11,765 nt of DNA from Paratissierella segnis (GTDB lineage Bacteria; Bacillota; Clostridia; Tissierellales; Tissierellaceae). A program made the translations under genes and the position numbers. The notes below the pieces were generated by a model. The model was not told the DNA's origin. It worked only from the letters and a program-made list of their open reading frames with translations, and did not search any database. Of this stretch, positions 1-6,332 are shown piece by piece (position 1 is the stretch's first letter; every line of letters starts with the position of its first letter). The stretch is taken from the NCBI RefSeq assembly GCF_014385195.1, contig NZ_JACRTG010000017.1:1-11765 (forward strand), written 5' to 3'.

Positions 1-18
1 TGCTTTCATAGTTGTCAA
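1..18 (-). CDS. Possible 5' end of a minus-strand gene cut by the window edge
   Basis: On the minus strand an AGGGAG ribosome-binding site (32-27) is followed eight bases later by a TTG codon at 18 that opens a frame reading M-T-T-M-K-A to the edge. An ATG at 9 is in the same frame but is too far from the ribosome site to be preferred. Only six codons are visible, so no family can be named. The case for a real gene is the well-placed ribosome site plus a large inverted repeat just upstream (41-68) that looks like an operator. Confidence 0.35.
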
Positions 19-40
19 ATTATCATCTCCCTAGTGTTCT

Positions 41-68
41 AATGTTGACAAAATGTATTGCCAACATT
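41..68. promoter_or_regulatory. 28-bp inverted repeat, likely operator of the left-edge gene
   Basis: AATGTTGACAA (41-51), six spacer bases, then TTGCCAACATT (58-68): 10 of 11 positions are complementary. The repeat lies 9 bp upstream of the AGGGAG ribosome site of the possible left-edge gene. Minus-strand promoter elements overlap it: TTGGCA (63-58), a 17-base spacer, then TAGAAC (40-35). An alternative -10 with an upstream TG (GATAAT, near 92-87) would put the repeat inside the leader. Symmetry and placement suggest a dimeric repressor or activator site; which protein binds is not shown. Confidence 0.5.
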
Positions 69-284
69 AAAAGTACTTTGTAGAGATATTATCCCATGAT
101 TTTTGACACTATTAAACCCCATGATATTATTGTACGATTACTTATTAAATGATAAAACTAATTAAAATTAAAAACAATTAAAAACAGCATTAAATTTTCA
201 ATGTTCATTAAAAGCAGGAACTTTTAAAATAAAGTTTCAACATTCATATAAAAACATTATATTTAGAACTATATTAGAACAACA
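69..284. other. AT-rich non-coding stretch between the left-edge gene and the WYL gene
   Basis: No open frame with a ribosome site is visible here. It holds small repeats: CCCATGAT twice as a direct repeat (93-100 and 118-125), a 7-bp hairpin TTAAAAG/CTTTTAA (208-214 and 221-227), and AATGTT/AACATT (200-205 and 239-244) as an outer inverted pair around that hairpin. The AATGTT/AACATT core also occurs in the 41-68 repeat. In sequence this AT-rich such short matches are weak evidence. I see no RNA gene. Confidence 0.4.
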
Positions 285-326
285 CACCAATAGCAGGTAC
301 TATTATAATAATATCTGTTATTGGTG
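285..326. repeat. 42-bp near-perfect hairpin downstream of the WYL gene
   Basis: CACCAATAGCAG (285-296) and CTGTTATTGGTG (315-326) pair over 12 bp, with one G-T wobble. Pairing continues inward for several more bases (297-304 with 307-314, one mismatch and one wobble), leaving a tiny loop. It begins 12 bases after the WYL stop codon, where a terminator would sit, but the minus-strand side (lower coordinates) has no T-run. It could be an atypical terminator, an mRNA 3' stabilising hairpin, or a fragment of a small palindromic element. Confidence 0.6.
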
Positions 327-337
327 CAATATCCATG

Positions 338-1294
338 TCACTTATCGTACATTTCCCCTAATATTTTAATCTCTTCAATTATATCCTCTCTAAGTTTTTC
401 AGGTTCCATTACTTCAGCATGCTTTCCCATACTCATAACCCACGATTTAACTTCTTTATATCCCTTCAAATCTGCCTCAAAAATAATAGTATCCTCGTCA
501 ATTTCAACTATGCTTTGATTAATTGAATATTGTTTCTCTTTGACAAGTTGACTCATTGGATAAGAAATCTTTAACTTCAAATGGAAGAGATCATCATCTA
601 TTATCCCAAATGATTTACGTATGGTACTTTTAAAATCATATTTTATATTTATAGAAAATTTTTGATTCAATAAGTCTAGACTTTCTATTCTTGATAGTTT
701 GAAATATCGAACTTCCTTTCTCATCTCACAATATCCAAAAAAATATATAGCTCCTTTATGGCTAAAAGTACCATAAGGATGAACTATACGAGTGCTAAGT
801 TCTTTTTGATTTCCATCAGATTTTATCGGTTTATAGCTCATCTTAACTTTTCTCTTATTAATAATTGCCTTTTTAATGATATTCCAATTTTGCCTTTCTT
901 TTTCTTTCATTGCTAAGGGCTTGAAGCTATCTTTGGTAAAAAAATCAACACCTTCAAAATCATTTTGATAATTTAACATTTTATAAGTAAAAATCTCAAA
1001 ATCCGATGAAAATAAATAGTTTCCGCTTTTAATGATTTCATTAGCCATCTTTAAAGATTCTAACTCTTCTTTCTTTATTGACAACTCCTTTAAATCTATA
1101 CCGTTTTCAAGATAATATCCGCCGTATCTTCCACGTTTTGAACCTATATAAATTCCTGCCTGTTCCAAATCATCTTTATACTGCTTAATCATTCTAGGAC
1201 TCACTTCAATAATTTCGGCTAATTCTTTGACCTTAATAATGCCTCTCCCTTGAATTAATAAGTACATATTTAATATATTGGATAATTTCGACAT
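338..1294 (-). CDS. WYL-domain transcriptional regulator (HTH-WYL-WCX layout)
   Basis: A cytoplasmic DNA-binding regulator of about 318 residues. Residues 1-60 form a winged helix-turn-helix of the HTH_11 type (VKELAEIIEVSPRMIKQYKDDL, then a wing with GRYGGYYLE). A WYL domain follows near residues 137-212, recognised by R-x-V-HPYG at about 170-176 and the RYFKLSRI strand near 197-204. The eponymous W-Y-L is I-Y-F here. The rest (about 230-315) fits the WCX extension. WYL domains bind nucleic-acid or small-molecule ligands in characterised members, but no ligand can be read here. A TTG at 1297 precedes the ATG at 1294. The GGAGGGG ribosome site (1306-1300) is better spaced for the ATG, so I use that. 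The gene lies beyond the terminator of the AcnX operon, so it is probably a separate transcript. Its target is unknown. Confidence 0.85.
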   Translation of the reverse strand: MSKLSNILNMYLLIQGRGIIKVKELAEIIEVSPRMIKQYKDDLEQAGIYIGSKRGRYGGYYLENGIDLKELSIKKEELESLKMANEIIKSGNYLFSSDFEIFTYKMLNYQNDFEGVDFFTKDSFKPLAMKEKERQNWNIIKKAIINKRKVKMSYKPIKSDGNQKELSTRIVHPYGTFSHKGAIYFFGYCEMRKEVRYFKLSRIESLDLLNQKFSINIKYDFKSTIRKSFGIIDDDLFHLKLKISYPMSQLVKEKQYSINQSIVEIDEDTIIFEADLKGYKEVKSWVMSMGKHAEVMEPEKLREDIIEEIKILGEMYDK

Positions 1295-1299
1295 CAAAT

Positions 1300-1322
1300 C
1301 CCCTCCAACATTAATAATTATA
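1300..1322 (-). promoter_or_regulatory. WYL gene -10 box and ribosome-binding site
   Basis: Reading the minus strand, TATAAT (1322-1317) is followed by GGAGGGG (1306-1300) and the ATG at 1294. No good -35 is visible 16-18 bases upstream of the -10, so the promoter may need an activator. The stretch CCAACATT (1305-1312, plus strand) overlaps the ribosome site and matches the right arm of the 41-68 inverted repeat; a shared regulator is possible but eight bases is thin evidence. Confidence 0.45.
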
Positions 1323-1435
1323 TGTACTCTCTTCTACATAATTTCTTAAAATCCTCTTTTTTTCTCAAATTATTTACAAAATTTTACCAAATCAATCCTC
1401 CTATCATTAGGATACATACTTCTTTTTATTCCCAT

Positions 1436-1458
1436 AAAAAAACCTCCCAATTGGGAGG
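1436..1458 (-). terminator. Rho-independent terminator of the enoate reductase-AcnX operon
   Basis: On the minus strand CCTCCC-AATT-GGGAGG (1458-1443) forms a perfect 6-bp GC-rich stem with a 4-base loop, followed directly by seven T (1442-1436). It lies about 55 bases after the AcnX small-subunit stop. Just before it on the same strand is a second, AT-only hairpin (1479-1459, 9-bp stem AAAAACTAT/ATAGTTTTT, 3-base loop), which may add to termination or act as a weak element of its own. Confidence 0.88.
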
Positions 1459-1513
1459 AAAAACTATAAAATAGTTTTTTTATTGTAGTAAAGCTAATGT
1501 GATAAATACATAA

Positions 1514-1963
1514 TCATTGACCTTCATCAATTCTAACTATGCCATCTTCTAATATTTCAATAGTCATATCGTCCTTTACATAATTTAAAAATTCGTCACC
1601 AAGGTTGTCAATCGTAGGCAGTTCGTTTTCTGTCCAAACATCAGATAATATAGCTCCTGCAGCAGCTAAGGAATCAATAGACTTCGAAAAAAGAAGACAT
1701 GACGGGGAACGCCCTAAAGAGCTAGCACAAAATAATACCATGCCCCCTGTTGTAGAACCAATAGTTTGAGGTAAACAGAGTGCTTTACCTGCCATTTTCT
1801 TTTGATAAATATCCTTATTATTTTGATCAGAACAAGTAGCATTTTTATCATTGAACATTAAACTTTTTTGAAAACTTGCTAGGGTATTGAATCCATCCCT
1901 GCTGACCAACGCAGGCGCTATAGCTGTTCCCGGAACTACCACTCTACCCTTGAATTCCTTCAT
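1514..1963 (-). CDS. Aconitase X (AcnX) small subunit, swivel domain (DUF126)
   Basis: A 149-residue protein matching the DUF126 swivel domain, the small subunit of two-chain AcnX dehydratases. Family signatures are the opening GRVVVPGTAIAPALVS (residues 6-21), the K-M-AGKALCLP strand (about 56-65), the active-site loop I-GSTTGG-M (69-74) and an AAGAIL segment. The domain closes over the large subunit and brings a serine to the active site. The loop reads GSTTGG here, whereas many relatives have GSSTGS. In the nearest characterised bacterial systems the holoenzyme dehydrates cis-3-hydroxy-L-proline; in archaea a relative acts on mevalonate 5-phosphate. Substrate is not assignable here. The ATG directly abuts the TAA of the large-subunit gene, and its AAGGAGGT ribosome site (about 1977-1970) lies inside that gene's last codons, so the two are translationally coupled. 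Confidence 0.88.
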   Translation of the reverse strand: MKEFKGRVVVPGTAIAPALVSRDGFNTLASFQKSLMFNDKNATCSDQNNKDIYQKKMAGKALCLPQTIGSTTGGMVLFCASSLGRSPSCLLFSKSIDSLAAAGAILSDVWTENELPTIDNLGDEFLNYVKDDMTIEILEDGIVRIDEGQ

Positions 1964-3253
1964 TTAGAACACCTCCTTGGTAATAGCCTCAATTATTTCT
2001 CCATCGGTATAATATCTGGATGTAGTATATGTCCTGAGCTTGTTAGAATTTGTAATTACAGGCATTTTACCGCACAAAGGATTGTTCATATACATTAAAG
2101 GGCAGATATAGGAGGTTCTTACTCCAATATTATTCAAAATTTTAGATTCAGGTAATTTATAAAATTCTTCTAAAACCTTAGGTGAGGATGTGAGTACAGT
2201 AGGTACAGTAACTTTTTTTCTCCTTTGTTTTATAAGTTCATCCTCTATATCCTTAGTCCATCTCATTAACTGGTCAAGAGATAAGTGAGGGCAACCTATA
2301 AAGCACACCTTCGGTTTTGCATCCTTATCCTTCCACATTATTGGATAATTTTCTTTAATTCTATCCAACTCATTATCATTAACGATATATGTTTTGGGAT
2401 TTTGACCTATTAACCTGTCTCCAAATTCCTTTGCTTCGGGAGTCAAATTCTCCACATGGAATAGCCCAACAGCACCATTGCTAGCTGTAGCAGCGCCCAT
2501 ATCCTTTAGATAATCCTTAGCGCTTTCATTCAATTCATCATCAAAATGCCGGCTTAGATTTTTAATATATGGGACATCCTCCATAACTTTCATTCCAATT
2601 GCACTGCCTAATATTTGAGCTTCAGGAAGATTATCAGTTTGAATGTCAATGATCCAATCAGCCTTTCTTCCTTCATCTGTTAATAGCCCAAAATATGGAA
2701 CCTTGCCCAATATGCTGCCAAACATCTCAATAATTCCGGAATTTCTATTGGATCTAGCGCCCAAAACAGAGTTTGCATATACTACAGCTGAACTCTCTGC
2801 CCAGCTTAGCACATCGCCCTTCTTTGGAATATTACCTACTTCATCCATATAGCAAGTGCATGTAAACCCATCTTTTGACAATAGTCCCATCTTCTCTAAT
2901 TGAGTCTCGTAATCCTTTTGTTTGCTATACATTATCTTAAACAATGTTTTTTGCAAGATATTTGAAGGAACATTATCAAAATCCAAAGGTCTTGGGTCTA
3001 CTGTAAAATTTTGTTTTGATACAACATTCGCCTCTATAAGCTCATCCATCAGTTCATATACGGGCTTCATCATTGATAATCCAAAACTAGTAACTAAATG
3101 TCCATAATTGCTGGTTACCGGGACCAATTTACTCGCACCAAATGTATCTCCATACATAACAATTGTCTTCATTACTTTCCCAAGGACTTCTCCTTGTTTA
3201 CCTTCCAGTATTTCAACCTCTTCCGGAGTTAGACTCATCTTATATTTATACAT
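1964..3253 (-). CDS. Aconitase X (AcnX) large, catalytic subunit (DUF521)
   Basis: A 429-residue cytoplasmic iron-sulfur dehydratase subunit. Diagnostic AcnX motifs, in order: LTPEEVEILEGKQGE near the N-terminus, the TCTCYM cysteine pair (about C132/C134), WAESSAVVYANSVLGARSNR (about 151-170, the family hallmark), FIGCPHLSL (C319 region), a third cysteine segment at Y-IC-P (about C384), and TNSNK (401-405). The cysteines from these three regions are the expected cluster ligands. Length is normal for separate large subunits. A GTG in the same frame at 3262 would overlap the ribosome site; AAGGAG (3267-3262) is correctly spaced for the ATG at 3253, so I start there. It begins 15 bases after the flavoenzyme's stop codon. 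Known AcnX reactions are dehydrations of cis-3-hydroxy-L-proline (bacteria) or mevalonate 5-phosphate (archaea). The partner gene here suggests a different or extended pathway. Confidence 0.9.
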   Translation of the reverse strand: MYKYKMSLTPEEVEILEGKQGEVLGKVMKTIVMYGDTFGASKLVPVTSNYGHLVTSFGLSMMKPVYELMDELIEANVVSKQNFTVDPRPLDFDNVPSNILQKTLFKIMYSKQKDYETQLEKMGLLSKDGFTCTCYMDEVGNIPKKGDVLSWAESSAVVYANSVLGARSNRNSGIIEMFGSILGKVPYFGLLTDEGRKADWIIDIQTDNLPEAQILGSAIGMKVMEDVPYIKNLSRHFDDELNESAKDYLKDMGAATASNGAVGLFHVENLTPEAKEFGDRLIGQNPKTYIVNDNELDRIKENYPIMWKDKDAKPKVCFIGCPHLSLDQLMRWTKDIEDELIKQRRKKVTVPTVLTSSPKVLEEFYKLPESKILNNIGVRTSYICPLMYMNNPLCGKMPVITNSNKLRTYTTSRYYTDGEIIEAITKEVF

Positions 3254-3268
3254 TCGACCCACTCCTTA

Positions 3269-5530
3269 TTAAATAATACGTGCGAGAGCATTAGCTGCTC
3301 TTGTAGCTTCAAGAACCTTTCCGCTGTTTAAACTATCTCCAATGTTATATACCTCGGGAACAATCATTTCTTTCTGCACTTCATAGTACAATTGATTTCT
3401 AGGTCTATTGCCAATCGCCATAACAAATAAGTCAGCTTCTATTATCTTTTCTACTTCTTCCTTTTTAATTTTAGGAGCTAATGGATTTTCTATATTTTCC
3501 GGTAAAATAGGATGCCATACTAGATACGGATCAGGAACTGTATCCGATATATTTTGAATTACCTTTACACCATTTTCTTCAAACCCTAAAACCTTAGTAC
3601 AATTAAGAAGCTTTACTCCTTCCTTTTCCAGATAGTATATCAAGTGTCCCCTATTAGCAGTACATACGCCATTCATAAAATACTTTTCCATCTCTACAAT
3701 AGTTACATCAAGACCTTGCTCATACCTTAGCCAATACGCGGTTTCACACCCTACTACACCTCCGCCGATTACCACAGCACTCTTTGAATCTTTTAATAGA
3801 TTGGGATTTTGTAAAATTTGTGTTGCTTCTACAACATTTACCTTATCCATATTTTTAAATGGCGGAATAATTTCATTACCTCCCATTGCAAAAATAACAG
3901 CGTCAAAATCTCTTTCCTTTAACCAAGAGGACGTAACATCTGTGTTGGGAAGAAATTCAAAATTATCCAACTCCTTAGCCTTATCTACTTGTCTTTCTAA
4001 ATATTGCCTATAATTTTTCACATCAAATTTTATCTTTGGAGTTCCTCCGGGTATAAGTTTACCGCCAATTTTATCGGTCTTTTCTATCAGTTCGACCTTA
4101 TGTCCGCGTTTAGCGGCAATTATTGCAGCCATAACACCTGCCGGTCCGGCACCTACTACCCCTATATTTTTGATCTTCTGTGCTGGTGTCAATTCCAATG
4201 GCATTTGATACTCAAAACTGGTCCTAGGATTTACCGCACATTGGGGATGTCCTCCCTCTACAAATTCATTGATACATCCTTCTTGACATCCAATACAAGG
4301 AACTATATCTTCAACTTCACCTTTATATACTTTAGTTGGCCAATATGGATCTGCAAGAAGCGGTCTTCCAAGCATGACCATATCACATTTTCCATCTCGA
4401 AGAGCTTCTTCTGCTAAATCCGGATATCCAAGTTTTCCAACCCCAACTATTGGTACCTCCTTGCCCGCATTGGACATGATTTTCTCCTCTTTAAAATATT
4501 CCTTGACCAATTTTGATACTTCAAGAAAACATCCAGGTGGCATTCCAGCCGGAGGATGAGGCAGCCACCAATTATCATAACAACCTAAATCTACATCAAA
4601 TATATCTACGCCTTCTTTAACTAGATTTTTCATATAATCTAAGGTCATCTCTATAGTTCTTCCGTTTTTAAACTTTCTTAATGATTTGTTGTTCATCTTC
4701 TCCCCATAGGTTTCATTTAAAGCAAGGCTCAAATCGATCCTATACATAATCGGATAATGAGGTCCGACACGATTTCTTATCTCTCTTATCATATCTAACC
4801 CAAAAGCCTGCCAATCCGAGTACCTTCCCATTTTTCTTCTATTAAATGCAGGATTGGTCAATTGCTCTAGTAGATAGCCTTCATGCCCATGCAAATATAC
4901 TCCGTCTATTTTCGAAGCCTTTGCATCTGCTGAAGCCTGTCCTGCATTTTTTATGATCCTTCTAAGCCCTCTGTTTGAAAGTCGTGTACTAGGAATTTGT
5001 GGAATGTAGAAATTTGGATTCCAAGATGCGGATTTAGGAAATTTTTTTAAAGTAAGTAAGCACTGCGGGTTCCCAACTCGTCCAAGACCCGGCGTAAGCT
5101 GTATAAATATTTTGGCACCATGACTATGTACTCCACTGGCTAAATCTCTCCAACCGGCAAACACAGATCTGGATCGGTCTATTCTTGGAAAATAGCTTAA
5201 ACCCCCCGGTTCAACAACAGTCGGATCTACACCTTGACTTATGGGTATAAGCCCGGTAGTAATAAGTCCAACCCCACCCTTTGCTCTTTCTATAAAATAC
5301 TGAATCATTTGGTCTTTTGGTCTTCCTGTCTCATCACTCATGGCGATATTTCCCATAGGCGCCATTACAAGTCTGTTCTTAATGGTCATTCTGTTAATGT
5401 CTATTGGTTCAAATATTGATGTGTACGGATATAAATTTTTAGTCATTTTACCTGAATTGTAGCTTGATTCATCATTAAACCAATCACCATAGCTGTTAAT
5501 CAATTCTTCAACCAATTTATCGGTTTTCAT
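3269..5530 (-). CDS. Enoate-reductase/2,4-dienoyl-CoA-reductase-like flavin iron-sulfur oxidoreductase
   Basis: A 753-residue enzyme with three parts. Residues about 38-400 are an Old Yellow Enzyme FMN barrel (IKNRLVMAPM at 50-59, HEGYLLEQ at 216-223, the DVDLGCYDNWW segment near 312-322 and VMLGRPLLADP at 385-394). A 4Fe-4S site follows, C412-x2-C415-x3-C419-x11-C431, the spacing of FadH and clostridial enoate reductases. Then come FAD and NAD(P)H domains with GAGPAG (460-465), GGGVVGCE (589-596) and a C-terminal IGD (730-732). HEGY and the segment around GCYDNWW resemble enoate reductase and BaiCD/BaiH enzymes, which reduce C=C bonds conjugated to a carboxylate or carbonyl. Oddities: it is about 80 residues longer than typical family members, with a ~37-residue N-terminal extension and an insertion around 655-690. 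It is first in an operon with AcnX. The ribosome site is an unusual G-run (GGGGGG, 5540-5535). Substrate unknown. Confidence 0.9.
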   Translation of the reverse strand: MKTDKLVEELINSYGDWFNDESSYNSGKMTKNLYPYTSIFEPIDINRMTIKNRLVMAPMGNIAMSDETGRPKDQMIQYFIERAKGGVGLITTGLIPISQGVDPTVVEPGGLSYFPRIDRSRSVFAGWRDLASGVHSHGAKIFIQLTPGLGRVGNPQCLLTLKKFPKSASWNPNFYIPQIPSTRLSNRGLRRIIKNAGQASADAKASKIDGVYLHGHEGYLLEQLTNPAFNRRKMGRYSDWQAFGLDMIREIRNRVGPHYPIMYRIDLSLALNETYGEKMNNKSLRKFKNGRTIEMTLDYMKNLVKEGVDIFDVDLGCYDNWWLPHPPAGMPPGCFLEVSKLVKEYFKEEKIMSNAGKEVPIVGVGKLGYPDLAEEALRDGKCDMVMLGRPLLADPYWPTKVYKGEVEDIVPCIGCQEGCINEFVEGGHPQCAVNPRTSFEYQMPLELTPAQKIKNIGVVGAGPAGVMAAIIAAKRGHKVELIEKTDKIGGKLIPGGTPKIKFDVKNYRQYLERQVDKAKELDNFEFLPNTDVTSSWLKERDFDAVIFAMGGNEIIPPFKNMDKVNVVEATQILQNPNLLKDSKSAVVIGGGVVGCETAYWLRYEQGLDVTIVEMEKYFMNGVCTANRGHLIYYLEKEGVKLLNCTKVLGFEENGVKVIQNISDTVPDPYLVWHPILPENIENPLAPKIKKEEVEKIIEADLFVMAIGNRPRNQLYYEVQKEMIVPEVYNIGDSLNSGKVLEATRAANALARII

Positions 5531-5544
5531 TATATCCCCCCATT

Positions 5545-5559
5545 CCGAACAATGTTCGG
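5545..5559. promoter_or_regulatory. Perfect 15-bp palindrome, likely TetR operator
   Basis: CCGAACA-A-TGTTCGG is a perfect inverted repeat around a single central base, a typical TetR-family operator form. It lies in the 5' leader of the flavoenzyme gene, a few bases after the predicted transcription start and 15 bp before its ATG. A bound repressor would block elongation or promoter clearance. The same sequence in the mRNA could fold into a short hairpin just upstream of the G-rich ribosome site, so a translational effect is also possible. Confidence 0.75.
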
Positions 5560-5572
5560 TTTATTTGTTAAT

Positions 5573-5601
5573 ATTATATCATAGGTATTATATGTATTCA
5601 A
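5573..5601 (-). promoter_or_regulatory. Promoter of the enoate reductase-AcnX operon
   Basis: Minus-strand TTGAAT (-35, 5601-5596), a 17-base spacer, then TATAAT (-10, 5578-5573) preceded by TGA, making an extended -10. Transcription would start near 5566, giving a leader of about 36 bases that contains the 5545-5559 palindrome. This is the best promoter match in the window and suggests strong expression when derepressed. Confidence 0.75.
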
Positions 5602-5629
5602 TACTTTACTATGATAATATTTTAAACAA

Positions 5630-5638
5630 TGCTATAAT
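5630..5638 (+). promoter_or_regulatory. tetR-family gene promoter, extended -10
   Basis: TGC-TATAAT (5630-5638) is a consensus extended -10 on the plus strand, with no good -35 at 16-18 bases. Transcription would begin near 5645. Overlapping it is AAACAATGCT (5624-5633), which shares AACAATG with the 5545-5559 operator and might be a weak second binding site. The 5545-5559 palindrome itself lies outside this promoter. Confidence 0.6.
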
Positions 5639-5673
5639 ATATTTCTAAGATAATATAGAGGAGATAATAATTA

Positions 5674-6246
5674 ATGATTCAAAAAAATCATGCAACTAAG
5701 AAAAAAATTTTAGGAGTAACTAAAAAAATGGCCGTTGAAAAGGGTTTTGAAAGTTTAACAATTAGAGATATATGCAAAGAAGCAAAGATATCTGTTGGTG
5801 CTTTTTATCACCACTTTCCCTCCAAGGAAGAACTAATCAATGAATCTTTTTTAATATATGACCATGATTTAGATTCAAGAATAGACCAATATGATATATC
5901 AACTCCACTATTGTCATTGAAAAACCTCTTGCTTGATCAAGTTCAATTTGTATCCGGCTTTCCATACAAATTAGTTGTCGAATATTATAGGGCAATTCTT
6001 GCTTCTTCTTCAAAAGGAGCTGTAAGCAAGGAAAGAACATATTATAAGGCAGTCGATCATTTTGTGGAATTATCCCTTATTAAAAATCAGCTTTCTTCCA
6101 ATTATTCAAAGGATTATTTAACAAATTATTTTATAAAACATATTCGGGGAAATTTGATCCACTGGTGTTTAAATCCTGATACTATGGATATAGTAAATCA
6201 AACATCATCTGAATTGGACCAATTATTTGAGATGTTTTCACAATAA
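5674..6246 (+). CDS. TetR/AcrR-family transcriptional regulator
   Basis: A 190-residue one-component regulator. Residues 8-55 form the TetR DNA-binding domain: helix 1 with KKKILGVTKKMAVEKGF, then SLTIRDICKEAKISVGAFYHHFPSKEELI (about 27-55), with the recognition helix ending in the signature F/Y-H-H-F. The remaining all-helical part is the ligand-binding and dimerisation domain, which is too variable to predict a ligand. Start: the ATG at 5674 follows AGGAG (5659-5663) at a slightly long 10-base spacing; no better start is seen. It diverges from the enoate reductase-AcnX operon, and a 15-bp palindrome sits in that operon's leader. The natural inference is that it represses the operon and is relieved by the pathway substrate or an intermediate. 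Confidence 0.9.
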   Translation: MIQKNHATKKKILGVTKKMAVEKGFESLTIRDICKEAKISVGAFYHHFPSKEELINESFLIYDHDLDSRIDQYDISTPLLSLKNLLLDQVQFVSGFPYKLVVEYYRAILASSSKGAVSKERTYYKAVDHFVELSLIKNQLSSNYSKDYLTNYFIKHIRGNLIHWCLNPDTMDIVNQTSSELDQLFEMFSQ

Positions 6247-6272
6247 AACTTATAAATAAACATCCAATCCCA

Positions 6273-6301
6273 TTTACAATTTCATCCAATTTAGATAAAC
6301 T
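6273..6301 (+). promoter_or_regulatory. Possible promoter of the aminopeptidase gene
   Basis: TTTACA (6273-6278), a 17-base spacer, then TAAACT (6296-6301); a TATAAT also begins at 6301 but lacks a matching -35. The 86-base gap after the TetR gene shows no terminator hairpin, so the peptidase may be transcribed both from here and by read-through. Confidence 0.4.
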
Positions 6302-6332
6302 ATAATTAATATAACGATTTCGAGGTGATCTT

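Noticed and set aside
285..326. CRISPR repeat or riboswitch
   Set aside because: A single hairpin with no repeated spacer pattern, and it lies after a gene rather than in a leader.
3254..3262. GTG start for the AcnX large subunit
   Set aside because: The GTG overlaps the AAGGAG ribosome site, leaving no spacing; the ATG at 3253 is correctly placed.
4004..4417. 137-codon plus-strand open frame inside the flavoenzyme gene
   Set aside because: It is antisense to conserved FAD-domain and iron-sulfur coding sequence, lacks a ribosome site and resembles no family.
5531..5673. Riboswitch or T-box in the divergent intergenic region
   Set aside because: The leader is only about 36 bases and contains just the palindrome; there is no room for an aptamer or antiterminator.
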